From the NCBI GenBank assembly GCA_031255115.1, contig JAIRTD010000044.1, positions 1 through 18,499 of the forward strand: DNA of 18,499 nt. The letters are read 5' to 3'. This document shows, in pieces, positions 7,319 to 14,684 of the stretch. This stretch comes from Spirochaetaceae bacterium (GTDB lineage: Bacteria; Spirochaetota; Spirochaetia; Treponematales; Breznakiellaceae). How positions within the stretch are numbered: the first letter of the stretch is position 1; every line of letters starts with the position of its first letter. The notes below the pieces were generated by a model. That model had not been told where the DNA came from. It did not search any database and worked only from the letters and a program-made list of their open reading frames with translations. The position numbers and the translations under genes are program-made.

Positions 7319-8360
7319 GCGCCTTGACGACTATCTTGATTACCTCAAGTCCGTGCGGGGCGTCTCTGCCTGTACCCTGAGCGCCTACGGCAAGGACCTG
7401 GAACATTACAGATCCTACTGCCTCGAATGCGGCATAAATCCCGATGCGGCTGGCCCTCACGATCTGCGGGCCTTTATCGCCGGTCTCTCAAAAAAGGGCG
7501 CCGCCGCGGTAAGCGTCAACAGGGCCCTTTCGTCGGTGCGGGGTTTTTACCGCTGGCTTATACGCTTCGGCGTACGGGCCGACGACCCTTCGTCTTCTAT
7601 ACGGAATATAAAGACGCCCAAGACCCTGCCGGCCTTTCTCTGGGAAAGGGAAATGGCCCGTTTTTCCGAACTGCCCGATACGGCGGGCATACTCTGGCCC
7701 CTCAGGGACAAGGCGCTGATTCTTACCATGTATTCGGCGGGGCTGCGTATCTCCGAACTCGCCTCCCTCTCGCTGGACAAGCTCTCCGATAATCTTTCAG
7801 GCGGGCGGGTGATCGGAAAGGGCGACAAGGAGCGTTATGTGTTCTTTTCTGAAGAAGGAAGGGAAGCCCTTGCCGCGTATCTTCCGGCGCGGCAGGCAAG
7901 GATAAAGGCCGAACACCCCACCGGGGCGCTCTTTATAAACCGCAAGGGCGGCCCGCTTTCCATACCCGGAATCAGATGGATCATACGGAGTTATGCGGAA
8001 CGTTCCGGCCTGAACAAAAACGTTCATCCCCACGCCCTCAGGCACAGTTTTGCCACCCACCTGGTCAATTCAGGCTGTGATGTCAGGGTGGTGCAGGAAC
8101 TTTTGGGCCACGCGAGCCTTTCGACCACCCAGCGCTATACCCATGTCAACATGGAACGCCTCAAGGAAGTATATACCCTCTCCCATCCCCACGGCGGGAG
8201 ACGGAGCGCCCCGCCCCGCGCGGAAAGCCAGGCGGAACTTCGCGGCGGCCGTTTTGCCGCCGAAAAAAGACGCGCCGCTTTGCCTGTCCGGGACGCCGTG
8301 GAGACAGGACCTGTCTCCAAAAGAACCAATTCAAAACAAGGAGCAACAGGTGAAAACTGA
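7311..8360 (+). CDS. xerD: Tyrosine recombinase, XerD type, with long C-terminal extension
   Basis: This is the second tyrosine recombinase of the cluster and the likely partner of the 2410 gene in dimer resolution. The catalytic set is complete: R146 (AGLRISEL), K170 (GKGDKER), H241 and R244 (HALRH), H267 (LGHASL) and Y276 (TQRYTHV). ATG 7311 is chosen because AAGGAGAGG (7296-7304) precedes it by 6 bases and the family N-terminus ([13 protein letters not shown]) follows. XerD proteins normally end at about 298-300 residues, which matches SHPHG here at 290-294. This product runs on to 349 with a basic, Ala/Arg-rich, probably disordered tail whose DNA holds a hairpin and a palindrome. The last 11 bases overlap hslV. 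Confidence 0.93.
   Translation: MSERLDDYLDYLKSVRGVSACTLSAYGKDLEHYRSYCLECGINPDAAGPHDLRAFIAGLSKKGAAAVSVNRALSSVRGFYRWLIRFGVRADDPSSSIRNIKTPKTLPAFLWEREMARFSELPDTAGILWPLRDKALILTMYSAGLRISELASLSLDKLSDNLSGGRVIGKGDKERYVFFSEEGREALAAYLPARQARIKAEHPTGALFINRKGGPLSIPGIRWIIRSYAERSGLNKNVHPHALRHSFATHLVNSGCDVRVVQELLGHASLSTTQRYTHVNMERLKEVYTLSHPHGGRRSAPPRAESQAELRGGRFAAEKRRAALPVRDAVETGPVSKRTNSKQGATGEN
8243..8262 (+). repeat. 7-bp GC hairpin in the xerD tail
   Basis: The arms CGGCGGC (8243-8249) and GCCGCCG (8256-8262) enclose the 6-base loop CGTTTT. It is followed by an A run, not T, so it is not a + strand intrinsic terminator. It lies in the part of xerD that has no counterpart in typical XerD proteins. Confidence 0.6.
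8299..8319 (+). promoter_or_regulatory. Perfect 10-bp-arm palindrome upstream of hslV
   Basis: The arm TGGAGACAGG (8299-8308) is mirrored exactly by CCTGTCTCCA (8310-8319) around a single central base. It ends 18 bases before the hslV ribosome site AAGGAG (8338-8343). It could be a dimeric repressor operator in DNA, or an RNA hairpin with 8 bp and a 5-base loop. It matches neither the CIRCE nor the CtsR consensus. The symmetry is seen directly; the role is inferred. Confidence 0.5.
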
Positions 8361-8889
8361 ATTCAAATCCACGACGGTAATCGCCGTCCGCAAGGATGGC
8401 AAGGCGGCCATGGCGGGCGACGGCCAGGTAACTATGGGCGAGACCGTGATGAAGAATAACGCCCGCAAGGTCAGGCGGCTTCTTGACGGCAAGGTGCTCT
8501 GCGGGTTTGCCGGAGCCACGGCCGACGCCTTTACCCTCTTTGACCGCTTCGAAGAAAAACTCAAGGAATATTCGGGGGACCTTGCCCGTTCGGCGGTAGA
8601 ACTTGCCAAAGAATGGCGTACCGACAGGACCCTGCGCCGCCTCGAGGCCCTGCTCCTCGTCGCCGATAAAGAAAAGACCTTTCTCGTATCAGGAACCGGA
8701 GACGTGATAGAACCGGCCAAAGACGCCCTCGCCATAGGTTCGGGCGGTAACTACGCCTATGCCGCGGCCCTGGCCTATCTTGACGCTTCGGAACTTTCAG
8801 CGGCCGAAATAGCGAGGCGGAGCCTTGAGATTGCGGGAAATATCTGTATCTATACCAACGGGAACATAACCCTGGAGGAAATAAACTGA
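8350..8889 (+). CDS. hslV: HslV protease subunit (ClpQ)
   Basis: HslV is the proteasome-like threonine peptidase that forms a double hexameric chamber and degrades proteins fed by HslU in the cytoplasm. The product of 179 residues matches the family throughout ([74 protein letters not shown]). GTG 8350 is the only plausible start: AAGGAG (8338-8343) lies 6 bases before it and no later start precedes the catalytic Thr. This places the predicted nucleophile at T8 ([11 protein letters not shown]), behind a 7-residue leader MKTEFKS that must be removed. In E. coli the Thr directly follows Met. The start overlaps xerD by 11 bases and the stop overlaps hslU by 1 base. Confidence 0.96.
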   Translation: MKTEFKSTTVIAVRKDGKAAMAGDGQVTMGETVMKNNARKVRRLLDGKVLCGFAGATADAFTLFDRFEEKLKEYSGDLARSAVELAKEWRTDRTLRRLEALLLVADKEKTFLVSGTGDVIEPAKDALAIGSGGNYAYAAALAYLDASELSAAEIARRSLEIAGNICIYTNGNITLEEIN

Positions 8890-10514
8890 TGAGCACACAG
8901 AATCAGGACCAGCCCCGGCCGCCCGAAAGTACGGCCTTCAAAAAGACCGGACTTCCAAAAAAGGAACTTACCCCCAGGGAAATTGTCGCCGAACTTGACA
9001 AATACATCGTGGGGCAGAAGAAGGCAAAACGGGCGGTGGCCGTGGCCCTGCGTAACCGCGTGCGGCGGCTTAAACTCGAAAGCGACGTGCGGGACGACAT
9101 AGCCCCGAAAAACATACTCATGATAGGGCCCACCGGCGTTGGAAAAACCGAAATAGCCCGGAGACTCGCCCGGCTTGCCGGTTCACCCTTTATAAAAGTC
9201 GAAGCCACAAAATACACCGAAGTAGGTTATGTGGGCCGGGACGTGGAATCCATGATACGGGATCTCATGGCCGCGGGCATACAGATAGTCAGGCAGGAGA
9301 TGCAGGAATCGGTTAAGGCCGAAGCCGAAGAACGGGCCGAAGAGGACCTGCTCGACCTCATCCTTCCCGGCACGGGAAAGAAAAAAGAAAAACCCCTCCA
9401 GCCGACCATCAAGCCCATGGGAACTTTTTCCATCAATCCCGGCAACGCCGGGCCGGGACCCGCCTTTATGGGAACGGCCATACAGGTAGGCATCCCCCTG
9501 GGCAGGGCCGGAACCGAAGAGAGCTCCGATGTGCCCGGCGACGGATCCGGCGACTACGACGACCGCGAAGACACCCGCGGCGACGAGTCCGGCGGGATAC
9601 ACGGCGGCGCTCAGAAAGAAGAACGGAACGAAGACCCTTCAACCAGGGAAAAATTCCGCGTAATGCTCAGGGAAGGGCGGCTTGAGGACAGACTTGTCGA
9701 GATCACCGTAAACCAGACTCCCCAGTTTCCCGCCATGGAGATGATGGGGGGTAATATAGAAGATCTCGAATCAAGCCTTTCCGGCATAGCGGGTTTTTTT
9801 GGCGGCGGCAAAAAGAAAAAACTTGTTACCGTTGCCCGGGCCAGGGAAATACTCCGCAATGAGGAGGCCGAAAAACTCATAGACCGGGAGCGGGTTTCCG
9901 ACGAGGCCCGCCAGAGGGTTGAGGAGACAGGCATAGTCTTTATAGACGAGATAGACAAGATAGCCGTCAGAGGCGACCGGGGCGGCGGCCACGACGTGTC
10001 CCGCGAAGGCGTGCAGCGGGACATACTGCCCATAGTCGAAGGCGCCGTGGTAAGCACCAAATGGGGGCCGGTCAACACGGACCACATACTCTTTATCGCC
10101 GCCGGGGCCTTTAATATCAGCAAGCCTTCGGACCTCATTCCGGAACTCCAGGGGCGCTTTCCCCTGCGGGTAGAACTTGATTCCCTGGGCAAGGAAGAAT
10201 TCCTTCGTATACTCACCGAACCCAAAAACGCCCTGACCAAACAGTACACGGACCTTCTTGGAACCGAAGGAGTCGAAATAGAATTTACCTCCGGCGCGGT
10301 CGAACGCCTTGCCGCACTGGCCGCCGAGGTAAACTCAAGGCTTGAGAACATAGGCGCGAGGCGGCTCCATACCATCATGGAGACTCTGCTTGAGGAGCTT
10401 TCTTTTGAGGCCCCCGACATAGCCCCATCCCATGTTCCTATCACCGAGGATTATGTAAATGGCAAACTCAAGGATGTGGCCGCCGACCAGGACCTGGGGA
10501 GGTATATACTCTAG
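8889..10514 (+). CDS. hslU: HslU ATPase subunit (ClpY) with enlarged I-domain
   Basis: HslU is the AAA+ unfoldase hexamer that feeds HslV. The product has Walker A GPTGVGKT at residues 80-87, Walker B VFIDEIDK at 350-357, the pore-loop neighbourhood [12 protein letters not shown], the sensor/arginine region GRFPLRVEL and ARRLHT, and the C-terminal tail DLGRYIL, which docks into HslV pockets. The length is 541 residues against about 443-450 in the family. About 18 extra residues precede the usual N-terminus. The main excess is in the I-domain, where a Gly/Asp/Glu-rich stretch runs from about 163 to 250 between LILPGTG and [13 protein letters not shown]. The ATG shares a base with the hslV stop (TGATG), and GGAGG at 8874-8878 serves as ribosome site. 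Confidence 0.97.
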   Translation: MSTQNQDQPRPPESTAFKKTGLPKKELTPREIVAELDKYIVGQKKAKRAVAVALRNRVRRLKLESDVRDDIAPKNILMIGPTGVGKTEIARRLARLAGSPFIKVEATKYTEVGYVGRDVESMIRDLMAAGIQIVRQEMQESVKAEAEERAEEDLLDLILPGTGKKKEKPLQPTIKPMGTFSINPGNAGPGPAFMGTAIQVGIPLGRAGTEESSDVPGDGSGDYDDREDTRGDESGGIHGGAQKEERNEDPSTREKFRVMLREGRLEDRLVEITVNQTPQFPAMEMMGGNIEDLESSLSGIAGFFGGGKKKKLVTVARAREILRNEEAEKLIDRERVSDEARQRVEETGIVFIDEIDKIAVRGDRGGGHDVSREGVQRDILPIVEGAVVSTKWGPVNTDHILFIAAGAFNISKPSDLIPELQGRFPLRVELDSLGKEEFLRILTEPKNALTKQYTDLLGTEGVEIEFTSGAVERLAALAAEVNSRLENIGARRLHTIMETLLEELSFEAPDIAPSHVPITEDYVNGKLKDVAADQDLGRYIL

Positions 10515-10550
10515 TGGTTTTCAGTATCACCGATTTTGAAAAACACTCAC

Positions 10551-10556
10551 TATAAT
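10551..10556 (+). promoter_or_regulatory. Candidate -10 box of a flgB operon promoter
   Basis: TATAAT lies 38 bases before the flgB start, inside the 80-base hslU-flgB gap, the longest gap in the + strand run. No TTGACA-like box is found 16-18 bases upstream (the 17-spaced hexamer is CACCGA), so activity would need another -35 or an activator. A promoter before flgB is expected from Borrelia, where the flgB promoter is sigma-70-like. Confidence 0.4.
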
Positions 10557-10594
10557 GTTAAAAAAGGCCGATGATAAAGAGTAGGAGAGGAGCA

Positions 10595-11005
10595 ATGAAC
10601 CGTTTTGAAAAGACTATAGACGTCGTACACCGGGCAATGGACGCAAACCTGCTGCGCAGGGACGTGATTGCCGACAATATTTCCAACGCCGGTACCCCCA
10701 ACTTCAAAAGGGCGGAACTCAGTTTTGAAAGCGAACTGAAAAGGGCCCTGGAGTCGGAGAAACAAAAGCCCGCCCTCGAATTAAACCTGACCAATTCGAG
10801 GCATATACCGAACTGGCGGCCCAGGGATTACCGGGATGTGGAACCCAGACGGGTTCTGGACTATCTGACCAGTTCCAAAAACAACGGCAACAATGTAGAC
10901 GCCGAGCAGGAAATCATGCTGTCTCTGCAAAACCAGCTCATGTACACCCTTCTTGCCCAGGCGGAAAATTTTGAATTTAGCCAGGTCAATCTGGTATTAC
11001 GATAG
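10595..11005 (+). CDS. flgB: Flagellar basal-body proximal rod protein FlgB
   Basis: FlgB is a rod subunit of the periplasmic drive shaft between the MS ring and the hook. The product of 136 residues has the rod N-terminal motif RRDVIADNISNAGTPNFKRAEL at about 19-40 (split: RRDVIADNISN, AGTPNFKRAEL). The C-terminal helix, NVDAEQEIMLSLQNQ followed by LLAQAENFEFSQVNLVLR, is typical of the family. ATG 10595 is preferred over the in-frame ATG at 10571 because the purine-rich AGGAGAGGAG lies just before it and the family N-terminus MNRFEKTID follows; the earlier start would add only IKSRRGA. It is the first gene of the flagellar block, and flgC follows after 16 bases. Confidence 0.96.
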   Translation: MNRFEKTIDVVHRAMDANLLRRDVIADNISNAGTPNFKRAELSFESELKRALESEKQKPALELNLTNSRHIPNWRPRDYRDVEPRRVLDYLTSSKNNGNNVDAEQEIMLSLQNQLMYTLLAQAENFEFSQVNLVLR

Positions 11006-11021
11006 GAGATAGAGCGTAACT

Positions 11022-11489
11022 ATGGGAATATTCAACGCAATCAGCATAGCGGGAACCGGAATGAGCGCCGAAAGGCTCCGTTCCGACGTGATAGCAGATA
11101 ACATCGCCAACGCCAACACCCAAAGAACCACCGAGGGCGGCGTATTCAGAAGAAAGCGCGTAATCCTGCGGCCCATGGCCGAACAACCCTACTGGCGGAG
11201 CCCCTTTCTTCCTGACTCAATGGATAACGGCCCCGGCAAGGGAGTGCGGGTAGTGGAACTCCAGGAGGACCGCGAAAGCCCCCTGCGCAGGGTATACGAT
11301 CCTACCCATCCCGACGCGCTCAAGACCGGCGAATGGGCGGGCTATGTGGAATATCCCAATGTCGACATAGTCAGCGAAATGGTTGACCTCATCGCCGCGT
11401 CCCGCGCCTATGAGGCCAACGCTTCTATAGTAGAAGGTTCAAAAACCATGTTTATGCGGGCCCTTGATATCGGCTCGGCGGGGAGGTAA
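11022..11489 (+). CDS. flgC: Flagellar basal-body rod protein FlgC
   Basis: FlgC is another proximal rod subunit, exported by the flagellar type III apparatus. The product of 155 residues shows the N-terminal rod motif RSDVIADNIANANTQRT and the conserved C-terminal region with YVEYPNVDIVSEMVDLIAA followed by SRAYEANASIVEGSKTM, including the ANV-type region of rod and hook proteins. The usual length for this family is about 135-155 residues. AGGAGA at 11004-11009 overlaps the flgB stop and serves as a rather distant ribosome site. fliE begins 4 bases after the stop. Confidence 0.97.
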   Translation: MGIFNAISIAGTGMSAERLRSDVIADNIANANTQRTTEGGVFRRKRVILRPMAEQPYWRSPFLPDSMDNGPGKGVRVVELQEDRESPLRRVYDPTHPDALKTGEWAGYVEYPNVDIVSEMVDLIAASRAYEANASIVEGSKTMFMRALDIGSAGR

Positions 11490-11492
11490 CGG

Positions 11493-11870
11493 ATGACTGT
11501 GTATAAACCCAACCTGGTTTCGGGGGATACGGTCTCCATGACCCGTACCCGGAGCGGACATTTTATTCCCGGCGACCGGCACTTTACCTCGTCCGGCGCC
11601 GCGGTGATAGAACTGGAAAACAAGACAGGCGCCGAGGCGGTACTCCGCGCCGGAACCTTTGAGGACGCCATGCTTCAGGCCATTGACAAGGTAAGCGCCT
11701 ACCAGCAGGCGCCCGGCGCTCTTATGGAAAAAGCCATTACCGAACCCGGTTCGGTTGACGTGCACGATATAACCATAGCCGAGGCAAAGGCGAATCTTTC
11801 GCTTAACATAACAAGAACCATACTGGACCGCATAGTCCGGGGCTGGAGAGATTTGATCAATACAAGATAA
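11493..11870 (+). CDS. fliE: Flagellar hook-basal body protein FliE
   Basis: FliE is the small protein joining the MS ring to the rod. The product has 125 residues. The second half matches the family (FEDAMLQAIDKVSAYQQ, SVDVHDITIAEAKANLSLN, ITRTILDRIVRGWRDLI). The first 45 or so residues, polar and Thr/Gly-rich, are a weakly conserved N-terminal part. GGGAGG at 11481-11486 lies 6 bases before the ATG and overlaps the end of flgC. The C-terminus has basic and aromatic residues (RGWRDLINTR) where enteric FliE ends in a short helix. Context between flgC and fliF confirms the call. Confidence 0.95.
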   Translation: MTVYKPNLVSGDTVSMTRTRSGHFIPGDRHFTSSGAAVIELENKTGAEAVLRAGTFEDAMLQAIDKVSAYQQAPGALMEKAITEPGSVDVHDITIAEAKANLSLNITRTILDRIVRGWRDLINTR

Positions 11871-11895
11871 GTTCAGGTAACTTGGGGAGGGGAAC

Positions 11896-13602
11896 ATGAA
11901 CGAGTGGATAAAAAAATTCCTGGAACAGATACGCGGTCTTTGGGGCAAATGGTCAATGATTCAGCGTCTTATACTCATCGGTATTGCGCTTAGCGCGGTA
12001 GTAGCCGTATTCGTGGTGGCGAGGGTTTCTTCTTCTCCCAGCATGGTTCCGGTTATTGACGCGCCCATCAGGGACGAGGACACCCGGGACCGCATCATTA
12101 CCCGGATCAACGAGGAAGGGGTAAAGGCCCATGTCTCTGCCGCCGGAACCATCATGGTCAGCGACGAAAGGACCGCAAGACGCCTCAGATCCCTGCTCAT
12201 ACGGGAAGACCTCATTCCACAGGGAACCGATCCCTGGGACATTTTTGACCGGGACCGCTGGACCATTACCGATTTTGAACGGAACATAAACAAGCAGCGC
12301 GCCCAGACCCAGATGATAACCAACCACATCAAATCCCTGGACGAGGTTGACGACGCCAATGTTACCGTGGTCTGGCCGGCGGACGAACTCTTTGCCTCTG
12401 AACAGAACCCCGTAACCGCCAGCGTCATCATCATGCCCAGGCCGGGGAGCGACATTATCGAGAACCGCAAAAAAATCGAAGGCATACAGAAGATACTTAA
12501 ATTCGCCATCGAAGGCCTTACCGACGACCACATAGTCATTACCGACCAGAAGGGCCTCATTCTCAACGATTTTGAAAACATGGCCGCCTTTGACCGGATA
12601 AACCAGACCAGGCAGGAACAGGTACTCATTCAGGCCCTCGAAAGCAAGTACCGTATCCTCATACTCCATGCCATACAGGGTATCTTTACCCCCGACCGGG
12701 TACGGGACCTTAACATCAAAATTGACATGGACATGAGCAAAAAACAGGTAAGCTCAGACGAAAAATACCCCATCATGCTCAAGGACAGGACCCCCGGTCT
12801 TGCCTATGACGATTCGGAACGGGCAGCGTCCCTCACGGTTTCCGAGGCGACCTCGAGCACCGAGTGGAGAGGCACGGGCTTTACCCCCGAAGGCCCGGCG
12901 GGAACCGAAGGCCAGATGCCCCCGAACTACAAGGACATGTCAAACCTCTACGGCGAAGTTTCCCAGGAAACGAGGACTACCAATTACGAGTTTAACCAGC
13001 GCCAGATAGAAGAGGAACGAAGCCCCAGCCCGGATCGCGTAACGGTCTCGGTAAATATTGACGGCCAGTGGAAATGGAAGTACGATGAAAAAGGCAAACC
13101 CGTTGTGCTGGTTGACAATACCATAGACCGGGAATACATACCGGTTCCTGACGAGGTCCTTAAACAAGTCCAGGGCCTCATTCAGGACGCCATAGGGTTC
13201 AGTACGGTAAGGGGAGATTCGGTAACGGTCCAAAACATACCCTTTGACCGCACCAGGCAGTTTTTGGAAGAAGACGCTACGTATTTCAGGAATCAGCGCT
13301 TCCAGACAACAGTTATGGTTTTCTTCGCGGGCCTTGCCCTGCTCCTCGTAACCTTTATCGCCTTTAGGCTCTTCTCCAGGGAGATGGAGCGCCGCCGCAG
13401 ACTCAGGGAAGAAGAGCTTTCCAGACAGCATCAGATGATGCGGGAAAGCGCCCTGCGCCAGGCCGAAGAAGAAGGCGTGGAAGTTTCCATGTCCGTGGAA
13501 GAACGCAAGCGCATGGAACTTCAGGAAAACGCTATAAGCCTTGCCAAGGAACATCCCGAAGATGTGGCCCAGCTTATAAGAACCTGGCTCCTGGAGGAAT
13601 AA
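11896..13602 (+). CDS. fliF: Flagellar MS-ring protein FliF
   Basis: FliF forms the membrane and supramembrane ring on which the rotor and export gate are built. The product of 568 residues has two transmembrane helices: about 22-44 (MIQRLILIGIALSAVVAVFV) and about 473-494 (VMVFFAGLALLLVTFIAFRL). A large periplasmic part with the ring-building motifs lies between them (LRSLLIREDLIPQGTDPWDI, then ERNINKQRAQTQM). After the second helix comes a basic cytoplasmic stretch. The C-terminal end, EHPEDVAQLIRTWLLEE, is the FliG-binding helix. A strong purine tract (GGGGAGGGG, 11884-11892) precedes the ATG. The stop is 1 base before fliG, as expected for two proteins that bind each other. Confidence 0.98.
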   Translation: MNEWIKKFLEQIRGLWGKWSMIQRLILIGIALSAVVAVFVVARVSSSPSMVPVIDAPIRDEDTRDRIITRINEEGVKAHVSAAGTIMVSDERTARRLRSLLIREDLIPQGTDPWDIFDRDRWTITDFERNINKQRAQTQMITNHIKSLDEVDDANVTVVWPADELFASEQNPVTASVIIMPRPGSDIIENRKKIEGIQKILKFAIEGLTDDHIVITDQKGLILNDFENMAAFDRINQTRQEQVLIQALESKYRILILHAIQGIFTPDRVRDLNIKIDMDMSKKQVSSDEKYPIMLKDRTPGLAYDDSERAASLTVSEATSSTEWRGTGFTPEGPAGTEGQMPPNYKDMSNLYGEVSQETRTTNYEFNQRQIEEERSPSPDRVTVSVNIDGQWKWKYDEKGKPVVLVDNTIDREYIPVPDEVLKQVQGLIQDAIGFSTVRGDSVTVQNIPFDRTRQFLEEDATYFRNQRFQTTVMVFFAGLALLLVTFIAFRLFSREMERRRRLREEELSRQHQMMRESALRQAEEEGVEVSMSVEERKRMELQENAISLAKEHPEDVAQLIRTWLLEE

Positions 13603-13603
13603 G

Positions 13604-14662
13604 ATGGCAAAGACAACTTCAACTTCATCTTCTTCCTCAGGAGGCAAGAAGGGTAAGGGTTCCAAAGATTTTACCGGCAGACAGAAGGCGGCCATATTCC
13701 TTGTCAGTATAGGTTCGGAGATTTCGGCGGAAATCTTTAAGTACCTCAGGGAAGACGAGATAGAAACCCTCACCTTTGAGATAGCCAGGCTCGAAACCAT
13801 AGAACCTGACCAGAAAGACGCGGTCCTCATGGAGTTCCAGGAACTCATGATGGCCAATGAGTTTATTTCTACAGGCGGCATTGACTATGCCAGGGAACTG
13901 CTCGAAAAATCCTTAGGCAGTCAGAAGGCCATAGATATTATCAACCGCCTTACATCAAGCCTCCAGGTCAGGCCCTTTGACTTTATACGCCGTACCGATC
14001 CAGCGCATCTGTTAAACTTCATACAGCAGGAACATCCCCAGACCATAGCCCTCATCCTTGCCTATCTTGAACCGAACAAGGCCTCGATCATACTCCAGAA
14101 CCTCCCCCACGAAGTGCAAAGCGATGTGGCGCGGCGCATAGCCAGCATGGACCGTACCAGCCCGGAAGTTCTCCGCGAGGTTGAACGGGTCCTTGAGAAA
14201 AAACTTTCCACCCTGTCCAGCGAGGACTACACCGCCGCCGGCGGCGTCGAAAGCATCGTGGAAATACTCAACATGGTTGACCGGGCATCGGAAAAGCAGA
14301 TCATCGAAGCCCTCGAAGACGAGGACCCCGAGCTTGCCGAAGAAATCAAAAAGCGCATGTTCGTGTTCGAAGATATTGTCATGCTCGACGACCGGGCCAT
14401 ACAGAAGGTTATGCGGGAAGTGGATTCCCAGGAGCTGGCCAAGGCCCTCAAGTCGGTGGATACCGAAGTTCAGGACAAGATATTCAGGAATATGAGTAAG
14501 CGCGCCGCGGGCATGCTCAAGGAAGACATGGAATACATGGGCCCCGTACGGCTCAAGGATGTTGAGGAAGCCCAGCAGAAAATTGTTTCCATTATTCGCC
14601 ATCTTGAAGATACCGGCGAAATCGTGGTTGCCCGTACAGGCGAGGACGAATTGGTCGTATAA
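13604..14662 (+). CDS. fliG: Flagellar motor switch protein FliG
   Basis: FliG is the rotor protein that touches the stator and sets torque and switching. The product of 352 residues starts with a Ser-rich then Lys/Gly-rich tail of about 22 residues. It then follows the family: N-domain (QKAAIFLVSIGSEISAEI), EHPQ motif at 143-146, MFVFEDI at 252-258, and the torque helix at about 262-280 (DDRAIQKVMREVDSQELAKA) with the conserved alternating charges. Spirochaetes usually carry two fliG genes; the copy in the fliF-fliH cluster is the true motor one (FliG2 in Borrelia and Treponema naming), so this is expected to be that copy. GGAGG at 13593-13597 is the ribosome site, inside the fliF end. Confidence 0.97.
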   Translation: MAKTTSTSSSSSGGKKGKGSKDFTGRQKAAIFLVSIGSEISAEIFKYLREDEIETLTFEIARLETIEPDQKDAVLMEFQELMMANEFISTGGIDYARELLEKSLGSQKAIDIINRLTSSLQVRPFDFIRRTDPAHLLNFIQQEHPQTIALILAYLEPNKASIILQNLPHEVQSDVARRIASMDRTSPEVLREVERVLEKKLSTLSSEDYTAAGGVESIVEILNMVDRASEKQIIEALEDEDPELAEEIKKRMFVFEDIVMLDDRAIQKVMREVDSQELAKALKSVDTEVQDKIFRNMSKRAAGMLKEDMEYMGPVRLKDVEEAQQKIVSIIRHLEDTGEIVVARTGEDELVV

Positions 14663-14684
14663 CGCTTGATAAGCAGGAGTTGAC

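Noticed and set aside
8243..8262. GC hairpin in the xerD tail as a transcription terminator
   Set aside because: It is followed by an A run on the + strand. On the minus strand the T run would precede the stem, so neither direction fits an intrinsic terminator.
9438..9452. CCCGGC-AAC-GCCGGG inverted repeat within the hslU insertion
   Set aside because: A short 6-bp stem in Gly/Pro-rich coding DNA at this GC level is expected by chance.
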